From contig NZ_CP009312.1 in NCBI RefSeq assembly GCF_001293125.1, forward strand, positions 1,029,447-1,093,446: a DNA stretch of 64,000 nucleotides, given 5' to 3'. The first letter of the stretch is position 1, and each line of letters opens with the position of its first letter. The notes below the pieces were generated by a model. The model saw only the letters and a program-made list of their open reading frames with translations, did not search any database and was not told the DNA's origin. The translations under genes and the position numbers were made by a program. Origin of the DNA: Lawsonella clevelandensis (GTDB lineage: Bacteria; Actinomycetota; Actinomycetes; Mycobacteriales; Mycobacteriaceae). Shown piece by piece: positions 53,132 through 61,865 of this stretch.

Positions 53132-54838
53132 TTACTTCTCCTTGGCAGGTGTGGGCTTCTGGATGAGCGTGTAGTTGGGGTAGCCGTTCCACATGATGTG
53201 GACGTTCCGCAACTCCGGGTTCCAGGAGGTGGAGGCGTTGGGGTACCACAGGGGGATGGCGGGGAGATCCCGCATGAGGATGGCTTGAGCTTTGCGGTAG
53301 TACTTCTTCGATTCGGCGATGGAGGAGGAGGCGGCGGCCTGGGAGATGAGCCGGTCGAATTCGGGGGAGGAGTAATTGCCATCGTTGGCGGAGGCGCCTG
53401 TTACGTAGAGGGGTTCAAGGAAGTTATAGACGGAGGGATAGTCGCCCATCCAGCCGGAGCGGAAGGCTACTGTGATGGTACGTTGGGTGATTTCGTCGCG
53501 TAATTGTTTGAAGGTGGGGTAGGCCTTGCCGTGGGCGGTGATGCCGAGGGTTTGGTGGAGGTTATTGCAGACGGCGTCGACCCACTGCTGGTGGCCGCCG
53601 TCAGCGTTGTAACCAATCTGGAAGGTGCCGCTCCAGTGGCTGATTGTGTTGGCCTGTTTCCACAATTGGCGGGCTTTTGTGGGGTTGTAGGTGAGGACGC
53701 TGGCGCCGGGGACATTGAGGTCCACGTCGCCCAGAGTGGGGGAGGTAAATTCTTTGGCAGGGGTGCGGGTGCCGAAGAAGATTTTCTCCGTGATGAGCGG
53801 CCGGTTGATGGACATGGAGAGGGCGGCGCGGCGGAGGCGTCCTTCTTCGCCTTTGAAGTGGGGGAGCCACTCTGGGACGACGAAGGCGGTGGAGCTGGCG
53901 GTGGGTTTGTTGCTGTTGCTGTGGGGGAAATCGGTTTGGAAGTTGGGGAGGGCGGTGGGGCCGACGGTGCTGCCGACGGTGTCGAGCATGCCTCCGAGGA
54001 GGTCTGCGTAGGCGGTGTCGGGATTGGTGTAGAAGATCCACCAGATGCCTTCATTGCGGGCTTTGGGGTCGCCTTTGAAGGTGGGATTGACTTCCGTCAT
54101 GACCCGGTCGTTGTGCAGCCATGCTTGGCCATCGATGAGTTTGTAGGGGCCATTGCCGATGGGGTGTTCGCCGAAGGCTTTCATGTCCTGGTAGGCGACG
54201 CGGGGAAGCGGCATATAGGGGGTGTGGCCCAGGCGGAGGGGGAAGCCAGCTTCGGGCTGGTTGAGGGTGACGGTGAAGCTGAGTGGGCTGGTGACGGTGA
54301 GGCCCCGCATGTGGCAGTTGGTGTTGTCGGCGGGGATGACGTCTTTGTAGCCCTCGATAGTGCTAAAGAAGCTTTGGTTGAGTTGGAGGTTTTTGCCGCA
54401 GGCCCCATAGTTCCAGGCGTCGACGTAGCTTTGCGCGGTGACGGGTTCGCCGTTGCTGAAGATCCAGCCGGGTTTGAGGGTGATGGTGAATTGGGTGGAG
54501 TTGCTGTTGGCAGTGATGGATTTGGCGTGGGCCATTTCCATCGTGCCGTCGTTGTCGTACTGGGTAAGGCCGGTGAAGAGGTAGCGGAGGATGTCGCCGC
54601 CGCCGGTCTCGTTGGTGTTGGTGGGGATGAGGGGGTGTTGGGGTTCGGACCCGTAGACGCGAATGACGCCGGGCGGGGTGGTGTCGTCTCCACCACCGCA
54701 AGCGGTGAGGGTGGCTAGGCTGCCCGCCAGAAGGAGTGCGCTGGCGCCGGCGATAAGGGTGCGGGGGAGCCGTCGGGGACGGGTGGCCGAGGAAGCGGTG
54801 GAGCCGGTGGAGCCGGTGGAGGGGGTGGAGGGGTCCAT
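53132..54838 (-). CDS. Oligopeptide-binding lipoprotein (DppA/OppA type)
   Basis: This 568-residue solute-binding protein belongs to family 5 (SBP_bac_5). It starts at the ATG at 54838; the open frame upstream is Pro/His-rich low complexity and is not coding. An atypically long polar N-region (GSTGSTAS, TRPRR) precedes the hydrophobic core and lipobox LTAC. The mature protein shows IRVYGSEPQHPLIPTNTNETGGGDILRYLF, DGTMEMAHAKS and FTLKPG-like strands, as expected. Features such as ACGKNLQLNQSFFSTIEGYKDV match actinobacterial oligopeptide-binding proteins. It captures peptides outside the membrane and hands them to the DppB/DppC-type permeases. Confidence 0.91.
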   Translation of the reverse strand: MDPSTPSTGSTGSTASSATRPRRLPRTLIAGASALLLAGSLATLTACGGGDDTTPPGVIRVYGSEPQHPLIPTNTNETGGGDILRYLFTGLTQYDNDGTMEMAHAKSITANSNSTQFTITLKPGWIFSNGEPVTAQSYVDAWNYGACGKNLQLNQSFFSTIEGYKDVIPADNTNCHMRGLTVTSPLSFTVTLNQPEAGFPLRLGHTPYMPLPRVAYQDMKAFGEHPIGNGPYKLIDGQAWLHNDRVMTEVNPTFKGDPKARNEGIWWIFYTNPDTAYADLLGGMLDTVGSTVGPTALPNFQTDFPHSNSNKPTASSTAFVVPEWLPHFKGEEGRLRRAALSMSINRPLITEKIFFGTRTPAKEFTSPTLGDVDLNVPGASVLTYNPTKARQLWKQANTISHWSGTFQIGYNADGGHQQWVDAVCNNLHQTLGITAHGKAYPTFKQLRDEITQRTITVAFRSGWMGDYPSVYNFLEPLYVTGASANDGNYSSPEFDRLISQAAASSSIAESKKYYRKAQAILMRDLPAIPLWYPNASTSWNPELRNVHIMWNGYPNYTLIQKPTPAKEK

Positions 54839-54871
54839 GGTGGCCAGGGTCCTTAGGTGGGTGATGGTGGT

Positions 54872-54903
54872 GGGCGGATATGGCGGTGGGCGGATATGGC
54901 GGT
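54872..54903. repeat. Two copies of a 16-base direct repeat
   Basis: GGGCGGATATGGCGGT occurs twice back to back, in the leader of the peptide importer operon. The surrounding 54850-54975 region is simple in sequence, made mostly of G and T on the plus strand. Its role is unknown. Confidence 0.8.
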
Positions 54904-55018
54904 GGCGGTGTTGTGGCGCTGGTGCTGGTGCTGGTGGCGGTTGTGTTGTTAGTGCTGGTGGGGGAGGGTGACGGTGCTGCACGCTGGTGAGCACTCCGCC
55001 GTCACCCCTCCCTTACCG

Positions 55019-55984
55019 CTACTTAAGCGACGAGTGGGTGCTCTTCCAGCCCTTCCACATCTGCTCAAGGGTGAGAGCGATGTGTGCCTGGCCAGCAACA
55101 GTGGGGCCCATCGGATATGAGGCCTCCGGCAAGCCGGTGAGGCTGGTGAAGCGCAAACCGGGAACGCCGCAGCTAGAGCGGATACCCAAGTCCTTAGAGG
55201 GGACAAAGGACGGAACTCCAGCTTGGCGGGCTGCCTGGCGGATAGTGTGGTTGAGCTTACGGTAAATGTCGTTATAGAACTGGCGGTCGCGAGCCGGAAT
55301 CAGCTGCCCCTCCCAACAATTCTTGGCGCCATTAAACAGTGGGGCGTAGCCGACCGCGACCACCAGGGTGTCGCTGGTAGTGCGGGTCTTGGCGTTGGCA
55401 TAGATGGCAGCCAGGCGGGCTTGCAGGCCATCAAACTTTTTCAGGGTGGCCTTGCCGTAGGTGTCGCGGCAGGGGCTGCCGGTGAGTTCAGTAGGTTGGC
55501 CGCTGAGCATGCTGGTGTACTCTTTGCCCCACGCACTGACGCATTTGGTGAGCAGCGAGTTCGTACCGTCTCCCACAATGTCACGCAAGCCCAGCTGGAT
55601 GGTGACCATACGGGTGTTCTTGTCGATGGCCTTAACTTGCGGCGGGTTGGGGGAGTTGAGGATGCCGGCGGGGCGCGTCCACTGGTAGTTGCTGGTGGTG
55701 GCGCCGTAGCAGGCAGTTTCATTAAGCTGCAGTCCGGTGTTGTTGGCGAGGACGTTGGGGTAGTCCACACGGTTACGGCCGCATAGATCCCCCAAGGGGG
55801 CGAACCAGGATCCGCCGACGGTGGCGGAGTCTCCGATGGCTGCGTAGCTGTAAGGGCTGGCGGGAACCTGGGTGGGTTCGGGGGTGGGAGTGGTGGGTTC
55901 GGCGAGAGCGTGCGGTGCGAGAGTGAGGCTACCGACGAGGATGGTACTAGTGGTCAGGCCGGCGATAAGTCGCGAAGGCTTCAT
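55019..55984 (-). CDS. Exported SGNH-like protein lacking catalytic residues (paralogue C)
   Basis: This 321-residue protein has a signal peptide (about 1-28) and the SGNH fold pattern. Block I is AAIGDSATVGG with the Ser near 53. Block III reads LGLRD, so the conserved Asn is replaced by Arg134. Block V reads YPMGPTVAG, so the catalytic His seen in YPMHPTFAG of the neighbour is Gly293. The family Gly of block II is present (CYGATTSNYQW). It probably cannot hydrolyse esters and may bind a ligand instead. AAAGGATG precedes the ATG. It is about 200 bases downstream of, and related to, the 57427 gene. Confidence 0.82.
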   Translation of the reverse strand: MKPSRLIAGLTTSTILVGSLTLAPHALAEPTTPTPEPTQVPASPYSYAAIGDSATVGGSWFAPLGDLCGRNRVDYPNVLANNTGLQLNETACYGATTSNYQWTRPAGILNSPNPPQVKAIDKNTRMVTIQLGLRDIVGDGTNSLLTKCVSAWGKEYTSMLSGQPTELTGSPCRDTYGKATLKKFDGLQARLAAIYANAKTRTTSDTLVVAVGYAPLFNGAKNCWEGQLIPARDRQFYNDIYRKLNHTIRQAARQAGVPSFVPSKDLGIRSSCGVPGLRFTSLTGLPEASYPMGPTVAGQAHIALTLEQMWKGWKSTHSSLK

Positions 55985-56191
55985 CTGAGGCATCCTTTCT
56001 AGGTGGCTTAATGCGCTGGCAGCAGGGTTCACAAGGAACCGCAGAGAGCGGCATTACAGAGTGTTATCTACCAATTCTACGTGGTGGGAGGGGCTGACAT
56101 AGATGAAGGAGTCTGCGGCTTGCACCGCAGACTACTTTCTCTGCAATTTTTGGGGCCGGTAGCTGTACTGGGTGCTGCCGGCTGACGCACA

Positions 56192-57427
56192 TTAGGCGGC
56201 TGGTTCCGCAGCTGGGGTAGAAGGTGTGTCGGTGGTCTTCGGTGCGGTAGTGGACTTCGGTGAGGACGTCACCTTGGCCGATGGTTCAGTCTTGGTTGAT
56301 GGTGCAGCCTTAGGTGTCGCCTGGGTGGTCGGTGCGACGGACTCGTCACCCTCCTCGGAAGCAGGCTCAACTGTGGTGGGACGAACGTTGTATGGATGCT
56401 TCGCCAAATACATGGAGCTCAGCGCACGGGATGTCATGACGGCGCCCGCAAAAGTCGGATGCATGGGGTACGCCAACTCTGGCAAACCGGTAAAGCTGGA
56501 CCAACGCAGGAAAGGTACACCGCACGTCGACGTCACCGCCGTCTGATGGTCGCCCGGAATGTACTGGTCCACACGGGCTTTACGGGCAGCAATACGCACC
56601 GCCCGGTTTACCCGCTTAAACACCGAGTTGATGTAGGCGCGGTCAGCCGGGCCAATAAAACCGTTATCCCAGCACGTCTTGTCGCCGTCAAACATCTCCA
56701 CATAGCCGACGGCCACCACCATGCCGTCCTTCGCAATGCGCTTCTTGGCGTCCTTGTAAATGCCCTCCAGCACCTTCGGCAAAATCTTAATGAGAGGACG
56801 GAACTGTTTCTCCACCTTCGCCGCGCACGCACTATGGTCTGGGTCTTTGTTGTCGTAGGCCGCATCCATGCACTCGCGCACCAACTTCTTGTTGTACGCC
56901 AGCATGATGTCATTCAAGCCTAGGTTGATGGTCACCAGCTTGGTCTGCTTATTCAGCAGCTCCCGATACGGCACCTTCACCGCCATATCGGTACCCTTCA
57001 TCTTCGACGAATACCAGTAGCCGGTACCACTACCGCCAATACAGGCCGGCTCCACCAGCGGTAACCCCGTCTGAGCGGAAGTGAGATGCGGGTAATCCAG
57101 CCAGTTACGGAAACACGGCTCCCAAATGGTGGTGGGGGCAAAGGATGCGATGGAGTACGAATCCCCAATAGCCACATAGTTCGGCTCATCAAGCGGCTTC
57201 GTCAAAGCATCGAAGTCAATATCCAACGCATGACGATCCGGAGCCTGCGCATCATCAGCAGCAGGACGCTGGTGTGCAGCAGTAAGCAGGGCAGTAGGCA
57301 CTGCCGGTTGTGAAACTGAGGGGGCGGCAGCGGGAGCAGAGTCGGCAAAACCTGCTGGCGAAACAGCCACTGTGAGGCCCACCGCCAGCAGAGAACCGAG
57401 GGCGAGACTAGAAGCCTTGCGAAGCAT
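56192..57427 (-). CDS. Exported SGNH/GDSL-family hydrolase (paralogue D)
   Basis: This 411-residue protein starts at the ATG at 57427, with AAAGGA upstream, and carries a signal peptide (about 1-32). The SGNH blocks are intact: AIGDSYS, LGLND and YPMHPTFAG. A long Thr/Pro/Lys/Ala-rich tail of about 65 residues follows the domain and may cross the wall. The domain shares EPCFRN and the overall layout with paralogues A and B at the start of the window, and the block V sequence with paralogue C. An AT-rich gap of about 200 bases separates it from paralogue C. Likely substrates are lipid esters. Confidence 0.85.
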   Translation of the reverse strand: MLRKASSLALGSLLAVGLTVAVSPAGFADSAPAAAPSVSQPAVPTALLTAAHQRPAADDAQAPDRHALDIDFDALTKPLDEPNYVAIGDSYSIASFAPTTIWEPCFRNWLDYPHLTSAQTGLPLVEPACIGGSGTGYWYSSKMKGTDMAVKVPYRELLNKQTKLVTINLGLNDIMLAYNKKLVRECMDAAYDNKDPDHSACAAKVEKQFRPLIKILPKVLEGIYKDAKKRIAKDGMVVAVGYVEMFDGDKTCWDNGFIGPADRAYINSVFKRVNRAVRIAARKARVDQYIPGDHQTAVTSTCGVPFLRWSSFTGLPELAYPMHPTFAGAVMTSRALSSMYLAKHPYNVRPTTVEPASEEGDESVAPTTQATPKAAPSTKTEPSAKVTSSPKSTTAPKTTDTPSTPAAEPAA

Positions 57428-57560
57428 ACTGATCGTCCTTTCTTCCCAAATGGATATCCTAAAGGAAAGCGGCCAAACCCTGCTTAGCGTACCTCGGTAA
57501 GCAGCCCACCCACGAACCACGTCAACTATAGTCACCTACGGTACAGATACCGTCACCCTG

Positions 57561-58847
57561 TTAGAAGGCGATGGCCGTGTTGGGGGCGGGTTTCCCAGCG
57601 AAACGATCGGCCATCCACTGCCGGACCAACGGCTGAGCTTGGCGGAAAGCGTCCATATGATTGGGGCCAATCTGGGGCGCGAACACGATGGGAAGCTGGG
57701 GGCGTTCCTTCTTGTAGCGGATGACGACCCGCTGCATCAGGCTGAGGGGCACACCAATGTCGGTGTAGGCTCCGTAAATGAACAGCGGCATCGTGGGGAT
57801 CGGCTTGTAATAGGTGAGGGAATTCTCCCGGCCAACTGCCACCATATCCTTCATCGAGAGTAGGTCCGTCATACCGAACATGGTTTTGGGGGTTTGATTT
57901 TCGGACAGTTTCAGCATCTGGTCATGGCAGAGGGAACGGGACTTGCGAACAATGTTCTTCCCGAGGGGTGTCATGCGCCCGTAGACGTTCATACGGTGGG
58001 AACCGTATTCGCGCTCCATGCCGATAAGCACGCCGGTGGCATATCCGAAGGCCGGGTTGGGGATGTTGCCAAGCTTCTGGAAGAGTCCAACCATCCAGGG
58101 CAGGTCGACGGGGGCACCGCCGGCTGCCGCCGCAATGATGTGGCTGCGGGGGGAGTAGAAGGGCTGCTGGGCGGCCGCGTACATGGTTGCCATGCCGCCG
58201 CCGGAGTAGCCTGTGAGGACAGCCTTGGAGGTGTGGAGGCCGAAGATGGTGGAGTTGGTGGCTGCTTCAACAGCATCCAGGATGACGCGCCCGCTCATAA
58301 TGTTTGCGCCGTATTCGCTGTTCATGCCGAGAAAGTCGGGGAGGATGACGGCCCAACCGCGCTTCAGGTAGCCGAGGGCTTCCTTGTAGGCGCGCTTGTT
58401 TTGCTGAATGTAGACGCTGCCACGTTTTGCGTCAAGGGCGAAGCTGGGTTGGCAGGAGCGGCCGAGAGAGTTAATCATGTCGTTGATGACGACGATGGGG
58501 GTGCCGGCCTTCACTTGCTGGGGGAGGACGACGGCGGCAGAGCCAGTGATGGGACTGTTGAAGGTGTTACGGGAGGCGAACACGGTGCGGTAGGCGCGGT
58601 GGCTGCCCAGTACGGGGTTGCCGTAGACACGCTGGGAGCGGATGAGGGTGCCGTGCTTCATGCCCTGTTGGGCTTGGGTGGTGTGGTAGAAGGCGGGGGT
58701 AGGGGTAGTGTCCCAGATGGGGAGGGGAGTCGCTGAAGCGGAGGGTGCGTAGGAACCGGCAGTGCCGAGGAGGAGTGCGGTGGCGGACGCTAGTAGAATA
58801 GTGCGGCGGAGCAGAGAAGTACTCGGAAAGCTGTTCATGGTGTCCAT
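57561..58847 (-). CDS. Exported lipase of the LIP family
   Basis: This 428-residue secreted lipase has a signal peptide (about 1-39, ending ASATP; an alternative ATG three codons later is possible). The domain fits the secretory lipase family (LIP): VFASRNTFNSPITGSAAVVLP, the nucleophile elbow TGYSGGGMAT, an acid residue in YGAYTDIGVP and the His in IGPNHMDAF. Related Mycobacteriales lipases release fatty acids from triacylglycerols, a trait tied to growth on skin lipids. The gene is not overlapping with its neighbours and lies in a group with two SGNH genes on the same strand. Confidence 0.88.
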   Translation of the reverse strand: MDTMNSFPSTSLLRRTILLASATALLLGTAGSYAPSASATPLPIWDTTPTPAFYHTTQAQQGMKHGTLIRSQRVYGNPVLGSHRAYRTVFASRNTFNSPITGSAAVVLPQQVKAGTPIVVINDMINSLGRSCQPSFALDAKRGSVYIQQNKRAYKEALGYLKRGWAVILPDFLGMNSEYGANIMSGRVILDAVEAATNSTIFGLHTSKAVLTGYSGGGMATMYAAAQQPFYSPRSHIIAAAAGGAPVDLPWMVGLFQKLGNIPNPAFGYATGVLIGMEREYGSHRMNVYGRMTPLGKNIVRKSRSLCHDQMLKLSENQTPKTMFGMTDLLSMKDMVAVGRENSLTYYKPIPTMPLFIYGAYTDIGVPLSLMQRVVIRYKKERPQLPIVFAPQIGPNHMDAFRQAQPLVRQWMADRFAGKPAPNTAIAF

Positions 58848-58891
58848 ACTGCCATTTTTTCGGTAGGTGATGGGTATTTCAGTTGGAGCAC

Positions 58892-59275
58892 TTAACTGTG
58901 AAAGGAGAGGGTGGGGGCCTTTGAAGAAGACGAGATCATTGCCGTGGGTGTTGTTGTTGGCTGGGGGAGTGTTAGTGGGGTGCTGAGCGGCTCCTGGGAT
59001 GTAGGTGGCACGTCTGGCTTTGGTGACACAGTCGGCGATGATGGCGGGGTGTCGTCATCGTGTCGTAGGCCTACTGCGATGCCGGTCTCTTTAGGGTGGT
59101 TTCTTATCCAGTCTTCTTGCCACAGGCGATTGTAGGCTTCCGTCTCCCGCTTACAGCGTTCTTCCGGGGTTTCACCCCAGGATACGGGGGTGCTGATGGT
59201 TGCGCCTAGCACTAGTACTATTCCTATGATGCTGGCGCGGCGAGCCGCAGAAGGGGAAGGTGTGGGAGAGAGCAC
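58892..59275 (-). CDS. Small exported protein of unknown function
   Basis: This 127-residue protein starts at a GTG (59273-59275) without a clear ribosome binding site. A signal peptide (RRASIIGIVLVLGATISTP) is followed by a short charged segment (EERCKRETEAYNRLWQEDWIRNHPKE) and a Pro/Ser/Thr-rich low-complexity tail. The charged segment resembles parts of small actinobacterial exported proteins, but no family is evident. The single Cys is not in a lipobox. The start is uncertain. Confidence 0.5.
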   Translation of the reverse strand: MLSPTPSPSAARRASIIGIVLVLGATISTPVSWGETPEERCKRETEAYNRLWQEDWIRNHPKETGIAVGLRHDDDTPPSSPTVSPKPDVPPTSQEPLSTPLTLPQPTTTPTAMISSSSKAPTLSFHS

Positions 59276-59517
59276 GCAGTTAACCCGTAAGGAGGTGATG
59301 GGTAAGCGATTGCTGCGAGTGTACTAGTACGGCATTCGTCTAGATGAGAGTCTTCGTAAATGTTCTTAGAAGATAGTACGTGAATACGCTGGGCTGACCA
59401 CTGAACGGCTACGAGTGGAGCTTGGGCGGCAGGATTCAGTGATGCGAGATCGACAGTTTCCTTATCGAAGAAGAGGCACGAAATGGTCATACGACACGCC
59501 CACAAGAAAAATGAGAT

Positions 59518-59533
59518 TGTGATTTATCTCACC
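59518..59533. promoter_or_regulatory. CRP/FNR-like operator upstream of nrdD
   Basis: TGTGATTTATCTCACC matches TGTGA-N6-TCACA with one mismatch at the last base. It lies about 230 bases before the nrdD start. Confidence 0.5.
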
Positions 59534-59587
59534 ACAATGAGTGTCCTTGATAATTCCGAACAACCTGCAAATCTCGCTAGATAGCAA

Positions 59588-59599
59588 CTACATATAGTG
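59588..59599. promoter_or_regulatory. Possible NrdR box upstream of nrdD
   Basis: CTACATATAGTG agrees with the core of the NrdR consensus (CWATATATWGTG pattern) at 11 of 12 positions by eye. NrdR represses ribonucleotide reductase genes in many bacteria. A second box, normally about 30 bases away, was not found, which lowers confidence. Confidence 0.4.
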
Positions 59600-59759
59600 G
59601 CTATGAATTTTATGTGCCCCAAGATGCTGCACAAACGTGTCACACCTTCCGAGTAGCTTTAGACATGCGCACCCACCAGGGAAGGTAAGGGCAGCCTAAT
59701 TACCTTTCCGTATGGGACTACAGAAGATGACACACCGCAGGACACAAAAGGACACCACC

Positions 59760-61739
59760 ATGGCGAACACCGACTCCACCACCAGGCCCATCGTCGACGT
59801 CACCTCCACCATCGACGAATACCTCGACCGCAGCGACTGGCGCGTCAACGCCAACGCCAACCAGGACTACTCCCTGGGAGGCATGATGCTCAACACCTCC
59901 GGTAAAGTCGTCGCCAACTACTGGCTCAGCAACGTCTTCAGCCCCGAAGCCGGCACCGCCCACCGCGACGGCTCCATCCACATCCACGACCTCGACATGC
60001 TCGCCGGCTACTGCGCCGGATGGTCCCTCCGGCAGCTCCTCGAAGAAGGTTTCAACGGCGTCCCCGGCACCGTCGCCTCCCTCCCTCCCAAGCACTTCTC
60101 CACCGCCTGCGGGCAAATCGTCAACTTCCTGGGAACCCTCCAAAATGAGTGGGCCGGTGCGCAGGCCTTCAGCTCTTTCGACACCTACATGGCCCCCTTC
60201 GTCCGCCTCGACAACCTCTCCTTCGACGAGGTCAAGCAGCAGATGCAGGAACTCATCTTCAACCTCAACGTTCCCAGCCGCTGGGGCACCCAAACCCCCT
60301 TCACCAACCTCACCTTCGACCTCCAGTGCCCCGAAGACCTCGCCAAGCAGGTTCCCTTCATCGGCGGCGAACCCGTCGACTTCACCTATGGCGACCTCCA
60401 CGAGGAAATGACCCTCATCAACAAAGCCTTCATCGAGGTCATGACAGAAGGTGACGCTGACGGCCGCGTCTTCACCTTCCCCATCCCCACCTACAACATA
60501 GGCAAAGACTTCGACTGGGAAGCCCCCATCATGGAGCCGCTGTTTGAGATGACAGCCAAATACGGCCTGCCCTACTTCCAAAACTTCATCAATTCCGACC
60601 TCGACCCCGGCATGATCCGCTCCATGTGCTGCCGCCTCCAACTTGACCTCCGCGAACTGCTCAAGCGCGGCAACGGCCTCTTCGGCTCCGCCGAACAAAC
60701 CGGCTCCATCGGCGTCGTCACCCTCAACTGCGCCCGCCTGGGCTACCAGCACAAGGGTGACTGGAAAGGCCTCCTCGCCCACGTCGACGAACTCATGGAC
60801 CTCGGTAAAGACACCCTCGAAAAGAAACGCGTCAAAGTCGACGAACTTATCGACCGGGGCCTCTACCCCTACACCAAGCGCTACCTCGCCAGCCTCGACA
60901 ACCACTTCTCCACCATCGGCGTCAACGGCATCAACGAAATGGTGCGAAACTTCACCGAGGACAAAGAAGACATCGCCACCACCGCTGGCCACGAAATGGC
61001 CGTCCTCCTCCTCGACCACGTGCGCGCCCGCCTCGTCGAATTCCAAGAAGAAACTGGCCACCTTTACAACCTCGAAGCCACCCCCGCCGAAGGCGCCTGC
61101 TACCGCTTCGCCCGCGAAGACAAGAAACGCTTCCCCGACATCCTGCAAGCCGGCTTCGAAGACGCCCCCTACTACACCAACTCCTCCATGCTCCCCGTGG
61201 GCTACACCGACGACCCCTTCGAAGCTCTCGAACAGCAAGAAGACCTCCAATCCATGTACACCGGCGGCACCGTCCTCCACCTCTACATGGGCGAACGCGT
61301 GAGCGACGCCAAGACCTGCCGCGAACTCGTCCGCCGCAGCTTGACGGCCTTCCATATCCCCTACATCACCATCACCCCCACCTTCTCCATCAGCCCCAAG
61401 TACGGCTACATCTCCGGCGAACACCAATACTGCCCCAAGTGCCAAGCCGACCACGACTCCGAAGTAGCCGCCGCCCGCGCCGCTGAAGCCGCCGGCAAGC
61501 CTGTCAAGAAGACCGCTGAGCAGCTGGAAGCCGAATGGGAGCCGGTGGAATGCGAAGTGTGGACCCGCGTCATGGGCTACTTCCGTCCTGTCAAGTCCTT
61601 TAATAAGGGCAAGCAGTCCGAGCAGAAGGAACGCAAGAGCTTCCGGGAAGGCGTCGCTCTCCAGTCGGCAGTGGCCGCACCCCGTGCTGTCGCCTCCCTC
61701 AGCGGCGACCGCATGGCCACCGCCAACGATCGCGTCTAA
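59760..61739 (+). CDS. nrdD: Anaerobic (class III) ribonucleoside-triphosphate reductase
   Basis: This 659-residue glycyl-radical enzyme makes deoxyribonucleotides without oxygen. The ATG at 59760 has AAAGGA upstream; an in-frame ATG at 59712 lacks this. Family sequences are clear: GGMMLNTSGKVVANYWL, IHIHDLDMLAGYCAGWSL and the C-terminal TRVMGYFRPV, where the Gly should carry the radical. A Zn-site CPKC pair is present, but only one further Cys (VECEVW) appears before the Gly, whereas T4-type enzymes have two pairs. No nrdG activase gene lies beside it, so the activase must be encoded elsewhere. Confidence 0.93.
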   Translation: MANTDSTTRPIVDVTSTIDEYLDRSDWRVNANANQDYSLGGMMLNTSGKVVANYWLSNVFSPEAGTAHRDGSIHIHDLDMLAGYCAGWSLRQLLEEGFNGVPGTVASLPPKHFSTACGQIVNFLGTLQNEWAGAQAFSSFDTYMAPFVRLDNLSFDEVKQQMQELIFNLNVPSRWGTQTPFTNLTFDLQCPEDLAKQVPFIGGEPVDFTYGDLHEEMTLINKAFIEVMTEGDADGRVFTFPIPTYNIGKDFDWEAPIMEPLFEMTAKYGLPYFQNFINSDLDPGMIRSMCCRLQLDLRELLKRGNGLFGSAEQTGSIGVVTLNCARLGYQHKGDWKGLLAHVDELMDLGKDTLEKKRVKVDELIDRGLYPYTKRYLASLDNHFSTIGVNGINEMVRNFTEDKEDIATTAGHEMAVLLLDHVRARLVEFQEETGHLYNLEATPAEGACYRFAREDKKRFPDILQAGFEDAPYYTNSSMLPVGYTDDPFEALEQQEDLQSMYTGGTVLHLYMGERVSDAKTCRELVRRSLTAFHIPYITITPTFSISPKYGYISGEHQYCPKCQADHDSEVAAARAAEAAGKPVKKTAEQLEAEWEPVECEVWTRVMGYFRPVKSFNKGKQSEQKERKSFREGVALQSAVAAPRAVASLSGDRMATANDRV

Positions 61740-61766
61740 CTAGCGCCCGCGCTAGCCCATACAGCA

Positions 61767-61806
61767 AAGCGGCCCAGTCCCGGTTTCTACCAGGGCTGGG
61801 CCGCTT
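61767..61806. terminator. Bidirectional terminator between nrdD and panB
   Basis: Arms AAGCGGCCCAG (61767-61777) and its complement (61796-61806) form a GC-rich stem that extends by three more pairs after a bulge. It serves convergent genes on both strands. Confidence 0.85.
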
Positions 61807-61865
61807 AACTATTGCAACTATCGGCACGATCGACGCGCAAACAGAGCGTCGAACTCTGACGCTGT

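Larger units (their letters stand above)
59276..59759. other. Regulatory region upstream of nrdD
   Basis: This 484-base gap is AT-rich from about 59510 to 59640 and contains a CRP-like site and a possible NrdR box, described separately. No gene is convincing; a nine-codon ORF at 59298 with a strong Shine-Dalgarno is noted elsewhere. Confidence 0.5.

Noticed and set aside
53132-54994. Start of the peptide-binding protein at 54994.
   Set aside because: The added 52 residues are Pro/His low complexity from a simple-sequence leader. The ATG at 54838 gives a lipoprotein signal.
59291-59327. AAGGAGGTG followed by a nine-codon ORF (MGKRLLRVY) on the plus strand; the minus strand reads like the 3' end of 16S rRNA.
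   Set aside because: The ORF is very short, the spacing to the ATG is too tight, and no other rRNA sequence is present. Most likely chance.
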